A stretch of DNA of 52,332 bases from Chloroflexota bacterium (GCA_021788625.1 JAJYKL010000017.1:1-52332), one strand, 5' to 3'; positions 8,403-17,178 are shown, numbered from the stretch's first letter. Made by a program: numbers and translations. The notes: generated by a model from the letters alone, not told the origin.

Positions 8403-9974
8403 TTATGGCAATGGCAGGATATCTTTGAACGCCGGATTATGTAGTACCCGCTCACGTTCATCGGGGTCCTTTTCGAGGCGCAGATAATCAGCCATGGCGT
8501 GGCGCGCCGCGCCATAGTCGCGGCGGGTGCGTTGCACAATCGCCAGGTTATAAGAGATGACCGCATCGTTTGGGGCTAGCGTGCGGGCTCGAGTCAGGGC
8601 ATCCAGTGCACCATACGTGTCGCCGATCTGTTGATAGGCCAATCCCAGTTCATTCAATAACTCAGCACTGGGGCCTTCGGTGCGCAGGCGCCGGAAGAGC
8701 ACCGATGCACGCTGGGCCGGGGTGAGCGTGCTCAGGTCTCCAGTGGGCTCACCTGTGACGACAGGAGGAGCGGCTGCTTGTCCTTCGCTGGGTGATGCAG
8801 ATGGAGGGGATGTGGGTGTTTGGACTGGCGGCGGTGTGGGTGTATTGGGCGAAGGCATCGCCACCTGTGTTGTCTGGTCGTTGAGAGTGGCCCCTGACTG
8901 TATGGGTGCTATCTGTATACCCGTCGCTGGTGCCGGTGCCACCAGCGATATCGGACTGGCTGATGCCTGCATCGCCTTCATCTGTAGGTCCAGGTTCTCT
9001 TTGCGCACCCGCAGGTCCAGGTAGTTCAGTGTGATATAGATCATATACAAGGGGGCGACCAGGACCTGGGCCACCGAGCCGACGACGGTACCCAGAATCA
9101 TAGCAAGTAGACCAAGTGATGACAGGGCGTTTATCGTCGCAGCGGATGCCTCCAAACTATTGAAGACAAAGAGTTGTACTACCATGAGAGGCAGAATCAC
9201 AATAACGAAACGCATTACCTCGAAAAGAAACAGGCGGCCGGTGAGTCGCAGGCGAAATCCGCTGACCAGTTCGCTACTGCGCCCCAGTGATACTCCACCC
9301 GACAGATTCTCGCTTACGATGGCTGGCTCGATCATGCTCCAACTGACAGCCACATAAATGCCGACAGCACCCCATGCCAGGCTAAGTGGCAGACAAAAGG
9401 CGAGCAACCCCACCTGCAATAGACCGGAGCCGGAACCGCCAGTCGATGGTGTTGACAGCGTTGTGGTGCCGATGAGACCGACGTACAGTGCGGCGTATAC
9501 CGCGAAGACGAGCGGCACGATTAACACCATCAGAACGACCGTGCGGATGGCATTGCCCAACCATAACGCCCCCCAGCGAGGTCGAGCTACCTGATACGCC
9601 TGGCGCCAGGTCGGCGATCGTCCCAGTATGGTTTCGACCACAGTATGGATGAGTGCCCCATCCATCCAGGACACCAGGATACCGATCAATAACGCCAATC
9701 CGCCGGCGCAGAATGAAACCAGTGAAAGAAGCACCGACGCTGGCGCGGAGTTGACATCCGCTTCGTTTGCCGCATTGTGCAGTGCGTCAAGATAGATTAC
9801 GAACGAGCCTGCGTTTCCCAGGATGTTTAGGACTACGATCGGACCCATAACCAGCAGCGTGATGCCGATTAATACCAGGAAATATCGCCGATAGAGCTGG
9901 AACGTCAGGCTGATCAATTCGCCCACTGTACGTGGTCGTAGATCAAGGGCGGGTGGTGTTGCCTTGCTTACCAT
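8403..9974 (-). CDS. Multi-pass membrane protein with C-terminal TPR region
   Basis: The 523-residue protein has an N-terminal cytoplasmic stretch with LRPRTVGELISLTFQLYRR, which is typical of membrane proteins related to the glycerophosphodiester phosphodiesterase membrane domain. About six hydrophobic segments follow over residues 25-320. Then comes a low-complexity Pro/Thr/Ser/Ala linker (about 340-420) and a TPR-like end with ELGLAYQQIGDTYGALDALTRA and ISYNLAIVQRTRRDYGAARHA. No enzymatic motif is visible. The architecture suggests a membrane scaffold with a soluble protein-binding domain. It is divergent from ccmC by 103 bases. Function is unknown. Confidence 0.8.
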   Translation of the reverse strand: MVSKATPPALDLRPRTVGELISLTFQLYRRYFLVLIGITLLVMGPIVVLNILGNAGSFVIYLDALHNAANEADVNSAPASVLLSLVSFCAGGLALLIGILVSWMDGALIHTVVETILGRSPTWRQAYQVARPRWGALWLGNAIRTVVLMVLIVPLVFAVYAALYVGLIGTTTLSTPSTGGSGSGLLQVGLLAFCLPLSLAWGAVGIYVAVSWSMIEPAIVSENLSGGVSLGRSSELVSGFRLRLTGRLFLFEVMRFVIVILPLMVVQLFVFNSLEASAATINALSSLGLLAMILGTVVGSVAQVLVAPLYMIYITLNYLDLRVRKENLDLQMKAMQASASPISLVAPAPATGIQIAPIQSGATLNDQTTQVAMPSPNTPTPPPVQTPTSPPSASPSEGQAAAPPVVTGEPTGDLSTLTPAQRASVLFRRLRTEGPSAELLNELGLAYQQIGDTYGALDALTRARTLAPNDAVISYNLAIVQRTRRDYGAARHAMADYLRLEKDPDERERVLHNPAFKDILPLP

Positions 9975-10013
9975 GCTTACTTGTATTAACTGAAAATGGA
10001 CTCTCGGCCAGAG

Positions 10014-10019
10014 TATAAT
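10014..10019 (+). promoter_or_regulatory. Candidate -10 box upstream of ccmC
   Basis: A perfect TATAAT lies 58 bases before the ccmC start, in the divergent gap. The matching -35 region at normal spacing (TGAAAA, 9991-9996) is weak, so this is a modest call. Confidence 0.35.
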
Positions 10020-10077
10020 CGAGCCGATTTAATTCGAGGCTCAACCTTCTGTAGGTCAGTTTGGTGGATGGGGTGAG

Positions 10078-10857
10078 ATGGATTTGAATTTACATCGATC
10101 AGAGACCGCTCAGTCTGCAACCGCAACGATGGGGCAATTTCACAGCACGACCTCCCGCGCAATACAGATCACACGCACCATCGGCATCGTGGCTGCCGGG
10201 ATGTTTATCATTGCATTAGCCCTGGTGTTTTTAGTCGCACCGCGCGCACAGGATGCAGCGGGCGGACAGGTGCAGCGCATCTTCTATTTCCACGTCTCAT
10301 CAGCGTGGAATGGTTTCGGAGCATGGATCGTAACGGCCATAGCCGGCGCATTGTATCTGAAACGTCGTGACCTTCGATTTGATCGCATCGCGGCATCGTC
10401 GGCTGAAATCGGCGTTCTGTTTATCACCATGGTACTGTTCACCGGCATGTTGTGGGCGCGACCGGTGTGGAACACCTGGTGGACCTGGGATTTCAAACTG
10501 ACGCTGAGTGCACTGCAGTTTCTAATGTACATCGCCTACCTGATGCTGCGTACCGGAATCGATGACCCGCACCGGCGTGCCCGCTTCTCCGCTGTGTACG
10601 GGATTATCGGCTCACTGACCATCCCACTTAACTTTTTGGTCAGCCGGGTGCTGGACAGTATCCACCCGGCTGTGTTCGGTCCCAGCGTCAACGCCACGCA
10701 GCAGGGCGGCTTCGGCATCACGCCGGATATGGGCATGATCCTGGGCTTTTGTTGCATCACTTTCACGATGCTGTATGTGTATATGCTGCGCACGCGAATC
10801 GGTCTCCAGGAGCGTGCAGACGCACTGGCTGCGCGTCGCGCCGAGCTGTCGTATTGA
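10078..10857 (+). CDS. ccmC: Heme exporter / cytochrome c biogenesis protein CcmC (CcsA superfamily)
   Basis: CcmC handles heme at the membrane during c-type cytochrome maturation and passes it to the chaperone CcmE. The 259-residue protein has six hydrophobic segments. It carries the heme-handling tryptophan-rich motif WNTWWTWD (residues 131-138) followed by KLTLSALQFLMY. Conserved histidines are seen in FYFHVSSAWN and in the later periplasmic loop DSIHPAVFGPS. The start is supported by GGGGTGAG directly before the ATG. It is followed by a CcmD-like gene and a CcdA-like gene, giving a compact maturation cluster. No ccmA, ccmB, ccmE, ccmF or ccmH is present in the window. Confidence 0.93.
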   Translation: MDLNLHRSETAQSATATMGQFHSTTSRAIQITRTIGIVAAGMFIIALALVFLVAPRAQDAAGGQVQRIFYFHVSSAWNGFGAWIVTAIAGALYLKRRDLRFDRIAASSAEIGVLFITMVLFTGMLWARPVWNTWWTWDFKLTLSALQFLMYIAYLMLRTGIDDPHRRARFSAVYGIIGSLTIPLNFLVSRVLDSIHPAVFGPSVNATQQGGFGITPDMGMILGFCCITFTMLYVYMLRTRIGLQERADALAARRAELSY

Positions 10858-10867
10858 GCGGAGAGTC

Positions 10868-11128
10868 ATGTTTTCTGAGAAAAACTCGATCTATCTCATT
10901 GCCGGTTACATCGTCTTCCTGGGCGGGATTGGCTTGTATTTATTGTCACTCCTGGTACGCCGACACAACCTGCGACGCGATGAGGAGAGGCTGGAACAGA
11001 TCGCCGAACAACTCCAGCTGGAGCAACAAGCCACCCACCCCACTAACGCACAGTCTTCGGGCACTCGTCCTGATACCGGCACGACTGCTCAGCAATCCGC
11101 CGCGCAGGCAGCACCCACGCAAAACTAA
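10868..11128 (+). CDS. Small CcmD-like membrane protein
   Basis: The 86-residue product has one N-terminal transmembrane helix (IYLIAGYIVFLGGIGLYLLSLL) followed by a basic and then charged helix (RRHNLRRDEERLEQ) and a low-complexity Thr/Gln/Ala tail. This is the architecture of CcmD, the small partner that retains CcmC and CcmE in the heme export complex. Open frame continues upstream but overlaps ccmC. The ATG at 10868 is preceded by GGAGAG and lies 10 bases after the ccmC stop. CcmD proteins are poorly conserved, so the call rests mainly on topology and position. Confidence 0.75.
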   Translation: MFSEKNSIYLIAGYIVFLGGIGLYLLSLLVRRHNLRRDEERLEQIAEQLQLEQQATHPTNAQSSGTRPDTGTTAQQSAAQAAPTQN

Positions 11129-11132
11129 CATC

Positions 11133-11936
11133 ATGGCACAACAGGCTACGATTACCCCCGCCAGTCACTCCATCCTCACACCTCACAGGCGCTGGGTCAC
11201 ATTCATGCAAGGGGTGATCTTCGTCGCAGGATTCGGCACCTTCATTATGGGGCTGTTTGGCTTCCTGGGAACGGTGCTGGGCGACTACTTTTATGCCGCC
11301 AAGGATGCTGTGCGTGTGATCGGGGGTCTGGCATTAATCCTGTTCGGTTTATTCACACTTCACATCGTGAACATACCGATCCTGTATAGCGACACGCGCC
11401 ATCGTATGGGGGGCACATCAAAGGGTGTCAGCAGCGTGCAAAGCTATCTGACTGGCCTGTCATTCGCTGCCGGGTGGACACCCTGCATCGGTCCATTCCT
11501 GGGGGCGATCCTCACACTCAGCGTCGCCGCGGATACCATCGGGCTGCGTTTAATCCTGCTGGCCGCCTATACACTTGGGCTTGGTGTGCCATTCCTGCTG
11601 GTGGCCCTGCTGGCCGACCGGCTGACACCGGCCATCGCAGGGCTTAAGCGGCATATGCATCTCATTGAAATCATCAGTGGGCTACTCTTAATCGCCATCG
11701 GCCTGGTACAGGTATCTGGCCGTCTGGTCGCGCTGAGTGCAGCGATGTCGCAGCTCAACGTGAATGTGGACGAGATGGTCCTCGGCTCTGGCAACGGCAA
11801 TGCGCCCAGCATCATCGTAGCCACGCTGGCTGGATTTCTCTCCTTCGCCTCCCCCTGCGTGTTACCACTGCTGCCAGCTTACCTGGGCTTCATCGGGGGT
11901 TGGGCAGTGAACAACGCGGCTGAAGTGAAAGGCTGA
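11133..11936 (+). CDS. ccdA: CcdA/DsbD-type thiol-disulfide transmembrane protein, apparently circularly permuted
   Basis: CcdA proteins carry reducing equivalents across the membrane for cytochrome c maturation, using one cysteine in TM1 (SxxSPC) and one in TM4 (GWTPC). Both signatures are present but in reversed order: AAGWTPCIGPFLGAIL (Cys118) comes first, and FLSFASPCVLPLLPAYLGF (Cys242) forms the last membrane segment. The N-terminus instead begins with a segment like canonical TM2 (FMQGVIFVAGFGTFIMG). I count six membrane segments in the order 2-3-4-5-6-1. The gene starts four bases after the CcmD-like stop and has no frameshift I can see. Length (267 residues) is close to normal with linker. 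Canonical numbering is from family knowledge; the permutation is my reading. Confidence 0.85.
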   Translation: MAQQATITPASHSILTPHRRWVTFMQGVIFVAGFGTFIMGLFGFLGTVLGDYFYAAKDAVRVIGGLALILFGLFTLHIVNIPILYSDTRHRMGGTSKGVSSVQSYLTGLSFAAGWTPCIGPFLGAILTLSVAADTIGLRLILLAAYTLGLGVPFLLVALLADRLTPAIAGLKRHMHLIEIISGLLLIAIGLVQVSGRLVALSAAMSQLNVNVDEMVLGSGNGNAPSIIVATLAGFLSFASPCVLPLLPAYLGFIGGWAVNNAAEVKG

Positions 11937-11954
11937 GACACAAAGGAAATAGCT

Positions 11955-12767
11955 ATGAGCAACTGGCAATCAGGTAACGTGGACGTGAATGGTTTGCGCA
12001 TGCATTACACTCGCACAGGCGGCCAAAAACCGCCGGTCGTGTTGGCACATGGTTTTTCTGACGATGGACTGTGCTGGACGCCGGTGGCACAGTTATTGGA
12101 AAGCGACTACGACGTGGTGATGGTGGACGCGCGCGGTCACGGCAAGTCCGACGATCCCGAGGAAGGCTACAGCTCTGCTGATCACGCGGGTGACCTGGCC
12201 GGTGTGATCAAGGGATTAGGGCTCCAGCGCCCTGCTGTCCTGGGGCATTCCATGGGTGCCGCCACAGCCATCATGTTGGCAGGGGTCTATCCCGACCTAC
12301 CGCGCGCGATCCTCCTGGAAGACCCTCCCGCATGGTGGATGCCTCCGCCACCAGACGCAGCCACTTCGCGACGCCCGGCTAATTTTGGATCGTGGATCAT
12401 CAAGCTAAAGCGCATGACACGCGAAGAGCTGATCGCCCAGGCTCACACGGATTCACCCGTCTGGTCCGAGGCCGAACTCGGCCCTTGGGCTGATTCGAAG
12501 TTGCGCCTCAGCTTCCGCGTGCTCAACCGTGCGGGGTCGCCGGCGCAGAACCAGCCGGAGTTGGTCAGGCGTATCACCTGCCCCACCCTTTTGATCACGG
12601 CTGACCCCACGCGGGGCTCGATCGTCACGCCCGAGGCGGCGCAGGCTTTGCAGGCGTTCCTGCCGCAGGTGCAGGTAACCCACATCAACGACGCCGGCCA
12701 CAACATCCGCCGCGAGCAATTCGCGCGCTATATGGAAGTAGTTAAGGGCTTCCTGGCGAAGGTCTGA
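11955..12767 (+). CDS. Alpha/beta hydrolase
   Basis: This 270-residue alpha/beta hydrolase has the oxyanion loop AHGFSDDGLCW, nucleophile elbow GHSMGAATA, a late acidic residue in ADPTRGSIV and a catalytic His in NDAGHNIRR. There is no signal peptide. It starts 18 bases after ccdA with an AAAGGAAA ribosome site, so it is probably co-transcribed with the cytochrome maturation genes, although no functional link is obvious. It is a different subfamily from the hydrolase at 7.2 kb. The substrate is unknown. Confidence 0.87.
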   Translation: MSNWQSGNVDVNGLRMHYTRTGGQKPPVVLAHGFSDDGLCWTPVAQLLESDYDVVMVDARGHGKSDDPEEGYSSADHAGDLAGVIKGLGLQRPAVLGHSMGAATAIMLAGVYPDLPRAILLEDPPAWWMPPPPDAATSRRPANFGSWIIKLKRMTREELIAQAHTDSPVWSEAELGPWADSKLRLSFRVLNRAGSPAQNQPELVRRITCPTLLITADPTRGSIVTPEAAQALQAFLPQVQVTHINDAGHNIRREQFARYMEVVKGFLAKV

Positions 12768-12770
12768 GAC

Positions 12771-12922
12771 TGGAGATTTAGGATTGGAGATTGGCGGTTC
12801 GTCAGCCGAAATGAGCCATCGGGTATTCACCACGGACTTCACGGATTACACGCTAACTCTCTACAGGTGCCTTGTATCGATGTAATCCGTGGTTAAGTTC
12901 CAATCTCCAATCTTTAATCTCA
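12771..12922. repeat. Nested inverted-repeat element between genes
   Basis: The outer arms TTAGGATTGGAGATTGG (12778-12794) and CCAATCTCCAATCTTTAATC (12900-12919) are near-complementary. Inner arms ACCACGG...GGATTACA (12829-12850) and TGTAATCCGTGGT (12881-12893) also pair. The whole 150-bp unit can fold back on itself and lies between convergent genes. It resembles a small non-coding foldback repeat; it could also serve as a two-way terminator. Confidence 0.7.
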
Positions 12923-12928
12923 CATTTC

Positions 12929-13318
12929 TCACAGTGACGCGGAATCTTGTGTGATATATCCTGTTCGCCGGAACAGCCCGAGCCGGTTGCCCGCCGGGTC
13001 CTGAAAAATGCCATACCACCCCGTGCGGGGGATTTCCGTCTTCGGGACAAGGATCTTCCCACCCAGTTGTACAGCCTTTGCCAGGTCGCCGTCGATGTCA
13101 TCACTTTCGACGTACACCAGGACTTCACCCACCTGATGTTGCAATGTTCCACCCGGCTCGACGAAACCGCCCGTTTGGCCGCTGGCCGTCTGAAAGCGTG
13201 TATAGCTCATGCCGGGGATCGGGTGTATCGACCAGCCGAACAGGTCGTGGTAGAAGTGCCCCACCGCCTGAGGATCTCGCGCCGCGATCTCGACATGCAC
13301 GATCGAATGTTCAGCCAT
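12929..13318 (-). CDS. VOC-family (glyoxalase/bleomycin resistance fold) protein
   Basis: The 129-residue protein has the paired beta-alpha-beta-beta-beta pattern of the vicinal oxygen chelate superfamily. It opens IVHVEIAARDPQAVGHFYHDLFGW, with second-half signatures VYVESDDIDGDLAKAVQLGGKI and GWYGIFQDPAGNRLGLF. Such small proteins are often metal-binding isomerases, dioxygenases or resistance proteins, and the specific activity is unclear. GGAG precedes the ATG. It lies 18 bases downstream of the PNPOx-like gene on the same strand and is probably co-transcribed with it. Confidence 0.88.
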   Translation of the reverse strand: MAEHSIVHVEIAARDPQAVGHFYHDLFGWSIHPIPGMSYTRFQTASGQTGGFVEPGGTLQHQVGEVLVYVESDDIDGDLAKAVQLGGKILVPKTEIPRTGWYGIFQDPAGNRLGLFRRTGYITQDSASL

Positions 13319-13336
13319 ATCATTTTCTCCGAAGCC

Positions 13337-13888
13337 TCAAGAAGCTAACGCGGTCGGCAGCCCGTCGATGCTGCGCCAGTTCCACTCGCGCTGATAATCG
13401 GACAGTTTATCCACACCCTCCGCCTCGGCCCAACGCAGCATCTGGTCACGCTCGCCCACATAGTCATATAACGGCACGCCATTGCCGCACGCAGTCTGCA
13501 CGCGCGTGATATCGGCGACGATGATCTCACGCACGCCGGGGTACAGTATAAAGTGAGTGGTCAGCTCCCCCCATTCCGGCTGCCCCGGCACGACGGTCCA
13601 ACCCTGTCCGTACAGCCTCAGCACGCTGGGCGCTCCGTCGAAGGCGCAGAACATAAACGTGATGCGCCCGTTCTCCAAAAGGTGCGCCGACGTTTCGTTA
13701 CCGCTACCGGTCATGTCCAGGTAAGCCACGCGGTTGGGCGACAGCACGCGGAAGGTGTCCAGACCCTTCGGCGATACGTTGACATGCCCATTGCCGTCCA
13801 GCGGCGCTGTGGCGACGAAGAAAACGTGCTGCGCCAGGATGAATTGCTGTAAATGCTCGGTGATCGCTTCGTATGTCTTGGCCATCAT
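13337..13888 (-). CDS. Pyridoxamine 5'-phosphate oxidase-fold protein
   Basis: The product (about 183 residues) has the split-barrel flavin-binding fold of the PNPOx-like family, with FFVATAPLDGNGHVNVSPKG, VAYLDMTGSGNETSAHLLEN and GRITFMFCAFDGAPSVLRLYG. Family members bind FMN or F420 and act as oxidoreductases; the substrate here is unknown. An in-frame TTG exists 21 bases upstream, but GAGGGC sits right before the tandem ATGs at 13888 and 13885, so those are better starts. It forms a two-gene unit with the VOC protein. Confidence 0.87.
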   Translation of the reverse strand: MMAKTYEAITEHLQQFILAQHVFFVATAPLDGNGHVNVSPKGLDTFRVLSPNRVAYLDMTGSGNETSAHLLENGRITFMFCAFDGAPSVLRLYGQGWTVVPGQPEWGELTTHFILYPGVREIIVADITRVQTACGNGVPLYDYVGERDQMLRWAEAEGVDKLSDYQREWNWRSIDGLPTALAS

Positions 13889-13982
13889 GCCCTCACAGTC
13901 CAGGTTCAAGTAACGACGCCCGTATAGCTACTCGCCATGTCCACATCACAGGACCAGCTCATGGCACGCCGGTTGCCCGTGC

Positions 13983-14136
13983 AGGATTATCGCCAGCTTC
14001 ACCCGCTGCGGTAACCCAGACCACCCAGGCCTGCCGCACTAGCCGGCCTTCACGTCGTCACAGGGCGAAGCGATGATCTTTGACGTGCCGTGCCAGGTGC
14101 AAAACGACCTGGGGGCGAGGCGCTGCGGTCACTCGA
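13983..14136 (+). pseudogene. Decayed carboxylesterase C-terminus
   Basis: Frame 3 reads ASFTRCGNPDHPGLPH, a TAG stop at 14040-14042 where the intact gene has Trp, then PAFTSSQGEAMIFDVPCQVQ and NDLGARRCG. This aligns residue by residue with the end of the intact carboxylesterase at 15472-17178 ([19 protein letters not shown], then [14 protein letters not shown]). Only the last 50 or so codons are recognisable; the upstream part is frameshifted or lost. It is a remnant of a second esterase copy. Confidence 0.8.
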
Positions 14137-14180
14137 TAATACCTTCAATGACAACAACGACTACAACAGATGAATAACTC

Positions 14181-14720
14181 TTGACACGGGCTGATGAACT
14201 CCACGCGGAAGCTCAAGCCCTCCTTCACGAGAACCTGCTGGTTATCATTCGACGGACAGGCACTACATATATCGGTGGCTCCTTTGGCCTAGATTTAGTG
14301 GCATGGCGCGACATCGACATGAATGTCAGGCTGGTGGACAACCTGGATATCCTTACTTTCTTCGATCTCGGTGCGGCTATTACTCGCTAGTTTCAGGTTT
14401 TAGAGGCGTCCTATTCCAACCAGTTCATCAGGCACCTCCCAGGCTTCGACCATGGCCTCTACTGGGGATTCTGTTGGCTTACCAAGGTCACAACTGGATG
14501 CTGGACTTATGGGGGTATGGCCCCGGCCATTTTGATGAACACCACGCCAGGGCTGAGCAATTACGAACGACGCTTGAGGATATAGTTCGGATCGTTATCA
14601 AGCGGATCAAAGATGCTTTGCGGCATGACGATGGCTATATCCAGGGCATCGTGGCTATGGATATCTACACCGCAGTACTGGAGATTAACGTGCGGACAGT
14701 GGATCAGTTCATGTGCTGGT
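14181..14720 (+). pseudogene. Broken nucleotidyltransferase-like gene
   Basis: The first part (to 14387) reads TGTTYIGGSFGLDLVAWRDIDM, resembling the GS...D.D active-site region of a minimal nucleotidyltransferase-like family. An in-frame TAG lies at 14388-14390, after which the same frame still reads sensibly (FDHGLYWGFCWLTK). Near 14490 the coding signal shifts to another frame (WMLDLWGYGPGHFDEHH, later AMDIYTAVLEINVRTVDQF). At least one nonsense codon and one frameshift therefore separate the parts. No good start codon or ribosome site remains. The family assignment is tentative, but the disruption is clear. Confidence 0.6.
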
Positions 14721-14732
14721 GGGGGCACCACA

Positions 14733-15060
14733 GCAATCGAAGTAAATGCGGAGGATTGGCATACGCACTCGGTGGTGTCGTTGCGGGAGCTCTCCGTGGA
14801 GACCTCGCAACCGGTGCTCGTTAAGCGCAGCCGCTGGTACTGCTGGTTCCCATCGCTGATCCGGTAGTCCAACGGCACCCTGTGGGCGGTGATGTCGGCG
14901 TATGCGGATGACGTTCTCCACGGCGTCGTAGCCGTACTTCCGATCCAGGACAGATGAGCCCACCTGGATAAGCTGCAGCCAGAAGTCGTCGCTGCGGTAG
15001 ATATAGTTGGTAACGACGGCATGAGGTCAGATACGAATACCGGCACGAAGAACAGATTCA
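14733..15060 (+). pseudogene. Degenerate fragment, possibly sialidase-like glycosidase
   Basis: Frame 3 reads EVNAEDWHTHSVVSLRELSV, then SRWYCWFPSLIR, a TAG at 14865-14867, and SNGTLWAVMSAYADD, then a second stop at 14955. The phrase pattern W-x-FPSL-x-R-x-S-x-GTL-x-A resembles the first blade of BNR/sialidase-type hydrolases. With two stops and no start it is not a working gene. The identification is weak, and a random resemblance is possible. Confidence 0.35.
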
Positions 15061-15300
15061 GGGGTTGTCAAAACAAGGCTGATCAACTTCTAGCGCAGTC
15101 GGCCACTGACCATCCTCCATCATATCAAGGCCTGATAGGCGGACCTGTATCTTCAATGTGACTTGCTCCCTCATCGGATTGGCTGCACCCAAATGCCTGC
15201 GCGCTTTATGTGCAAATGATGTTGAGCAAATCAAGTGCATGAATGAGCAACCATCATCACTTTGTAATACACCTGTACTGATTGCCTGGGATAATTTCTG

Positions 15301-15376
15301 TTAAGAGCCTATCCCAGTAGATGTCTGACTTTTCGCAGAAGTCAGACATCTGGACGCCTATTGGGATAGGTTATTA
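15301..15376. repeat. 76-bp foldback element (MITE-like)
   Basis: AGATGTCTGACTT (15319-15331) and AAGTCAGACATCT (15339-15351) form a perfect 13-bp stem with a 7-base loop. Outer arms CCTATCCCA (15308-15316) and TTGGGATAGG (15361-15370) also pair, with TTAA at both ends. This looks like the joined ends of an insertion element with no transposase. The rest of the 15061-15471 gap holds no gene I can support. Confidence 0.75.
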
Positions 15377-15471
15377 AGCAAATAGCATTCACGGGCTTTT
15401 GGACAATGTCCCAGGTCAGAGCCTGGCAGGCTTGTTGCACCCGCTTGGGACTATAACTGGAGGGCAGGAGG

Positions 15472-17178
15472 ATGAACATGGCAGATATCCGAACCACACA
15501 GGCTATTGATCGCAACACCCTTTCGGAACAGAGTCCAACACCCGGACAGGCGAACCTTGTGAGATCCGTACCCTTGGGACCTAAACACACGGTCATTGCA
15601 TCGGCTTCACAAGCCATCGTAGAGACGACAGCTGGCAAGGTGCGTGGTTATATCCGCGACGGCATTTTCACATTCAAGGGCATCCCCTATGGTGCCCCGA
15701 CAGGTGGTGCGGCACGTTTTATGCCCCCTGCCAAACCTGTTCCGTGGGCTGGTGTGCGCAGTTGCCTGCACTACGGACACGTCTGCCCGCAAGGCTTCCA
15801 CATGATTACGGGTGGCGATAACACGCAAGCGGATGACGAAGACGCCTTCCTTTTGGGGCGTGCCTATGGGCAACCAGCCGGCGAAGATTGCCTGCGTGCA
15901 AATGTATGGACACCCGAGATCAACGGGACCTCCCATCGCCCTGTAATGGTCTGGCTTCACGGTGGTGGGTTTTTTGGCGGCTCCGGACACGACCTCATCT
16001 CCTACGATGGGGAGAACCTGACGCGCAATGGCGACGTTGTGGTGGTTACCCTGAATCACCGTCTGAACGTGCTGGGCTTCCTCAACCTGGCAGAAATGGG
16101 CGGAGAACGGTACGCTCGCTCTGGCAACGTCGGTATGCTCGACCTGGTCGCCGCTCTGGAGTGGATACGCGACAACATTGCCGCTTTCGGCGGTGATCCC
16201 AACCAGGTGATGATTTTCGGTCAATCCGGTGGCGGTGGCAAGGTCGGCACGTTAATGGTCATGCCCGCCGCGAAGGGGTTATTTCATCGTGCGGCCGTAC
16301 AGAGCGGTTCCTTGCTGCAGATGGCGTCACATGATGACACGGGGCGGTTAGCCCGTGCCGTCCTGGATGAACTCGGCTTAGCGGCATCCCACCTTGATCA
16401 GATCCATGCCATTCCGGTCGAACGCCTGCTGCTGGCAGCCCAGGAAGCGCTGAGAAAAACCAGGCCACCTTGGCAGCAGGGGATCACCGATTTTGGCCGG
16501 ATCGCCCACCACCTGGGATGGGCGCCGGTCGTGGATGGCCGGGACATCCCGCAGCATCCGTTCGATCCCACCGCTCCCTTCATCTCGGCAGAAGTGCCAA
16601 TGTTGGTTGGCACAAACGAGAACGAGTTTGTCTCTGGCGTCGACAACCCCAACGCCTATGCGCTTACCGGCGACGACCTGGCACGGAAAGTCAGTGCGCT
16701 ATACGGCACACGCGCAGGTGCCATCCTCGATGCCTTCCGGCGCCAGTATCCTGCAGCCAAACCGTTTGACCTGTTGTCACTCATTTCGACACTATCCGTC
16801 CGGCAGGCTGCCGTGACGCAGGCCCAACGCAAGGCGGCACTGGGGGCCGCACCAGCCTACCAATACCTATTCACCTGGCATACTCCCGTACTGGACGGCC
16901 GCCCCGGTGCATTCCATAGCTGCGAGATTCCATTCGTGTTCGACAATGTAGACCGCTGCACAAATTACACGGGGGGTGATCCTGAAGCCGGCATTCTGGC
17001 CGCTCAGGTCAGCCAGGCCTGGATCAGCTTTGCCCGTACCGGTGACCCGAACCACGCCGGCCTGCCCCACTGGCCAACCTTTTCCTCCGAGAAGGGGGAG
17101 ACGATGATCTTTGATGTGCCGTGTACAGTGCAGGACGATCCAGGTAGAGAGGCGAGGCGTGTGGCAGTGGAAGCCTGA
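15472..17178 (+). CDS. Type B carboxylesterase (para-nitrobenzyl esterase family)
   Basis: The 568-residue product is a full-length type B carboxylesterase. Visible landmarks are [20 protein letters not shown] near residue 53, [12 protein letters not shown], the oxyanion loop [13 protein letters not shown], and the nucleophile elbow GQSGGG with Ser252. A catalytic acid lies in VGTNENEF and a catalytic His in [12 protein letters not shown]. About 45 residues precede the usual start of the domain, and they show no clear signal peptide. Purine-rich sequence just before the ATG supports the start; a second ATG lies two codons on. Its C-terminus is duplicated as a decayed remnant at about 14.0 kb. 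It may deacylate plant-derived esters, which is an inference. Confidence 0.93.
   Translation: MNMADIRTTQAIDRNTLSEQSPTPGQANLVRSVPLGPKHTVIASASQAIVETTAGKVRGYIRDGIFTFKGIPYGAPTGGAARFMPPAKPVPWAGVRSCLHYGHVCPQGFHMITGGDNTQADDEDAFLLGRAYGQPAGEDCLRANVWTPEINGTSHRPVMVWLHGGGFFGGSGHDLISYDGENLTRNGDVVVVTLNHRLNVLGFLNLAEMGGERYARSGNVGMLDLVAALEWIRDNIAAFGGDPNQVMIFGQSGGGGKVGTLMVMPAAKGLFHRAAVQSGSLLQMASHDDTGRLARAVLDELGLAASHLDQIHAIPVERLLLAAQEALRKTRPPWQQGITDFGRIAHHLGWAPVVDGRDIPQHPFDPTAPFISAEVPMLVGTNENEFVSGVDNPNAYALTGDDLARKVSALYGTRAGAILDAFRRQYPAAKPFDLLSLISTLSVRQAAVTQAQRKAALGAAPAYQYLFTWHTPVLDGRPGAFHSCEIPFVFDNVDRCTNYTGGDPEAGILAAQVSQAWISFARTGDPNHAGLPHWPTFSSEKGETMIFDVPCTVQDDPGREARRVAVEA

Noticed and set aside
14561..15046. 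161-residue minus-strand frame over the broken genes
   Set aside because: The plus strand shows better protein-like signals (nucleotidyltransferase-like phrases); the minus frame is low complexity with no motif.
15058..15240. 60-residue minus-strand frame
   Set aside because: Too short, no motif, no ribosome site; not supported as a gene.
15301..15376. Complete insertion sequence
   Set aside because: No transposase frame lies between or near the inverted ends.
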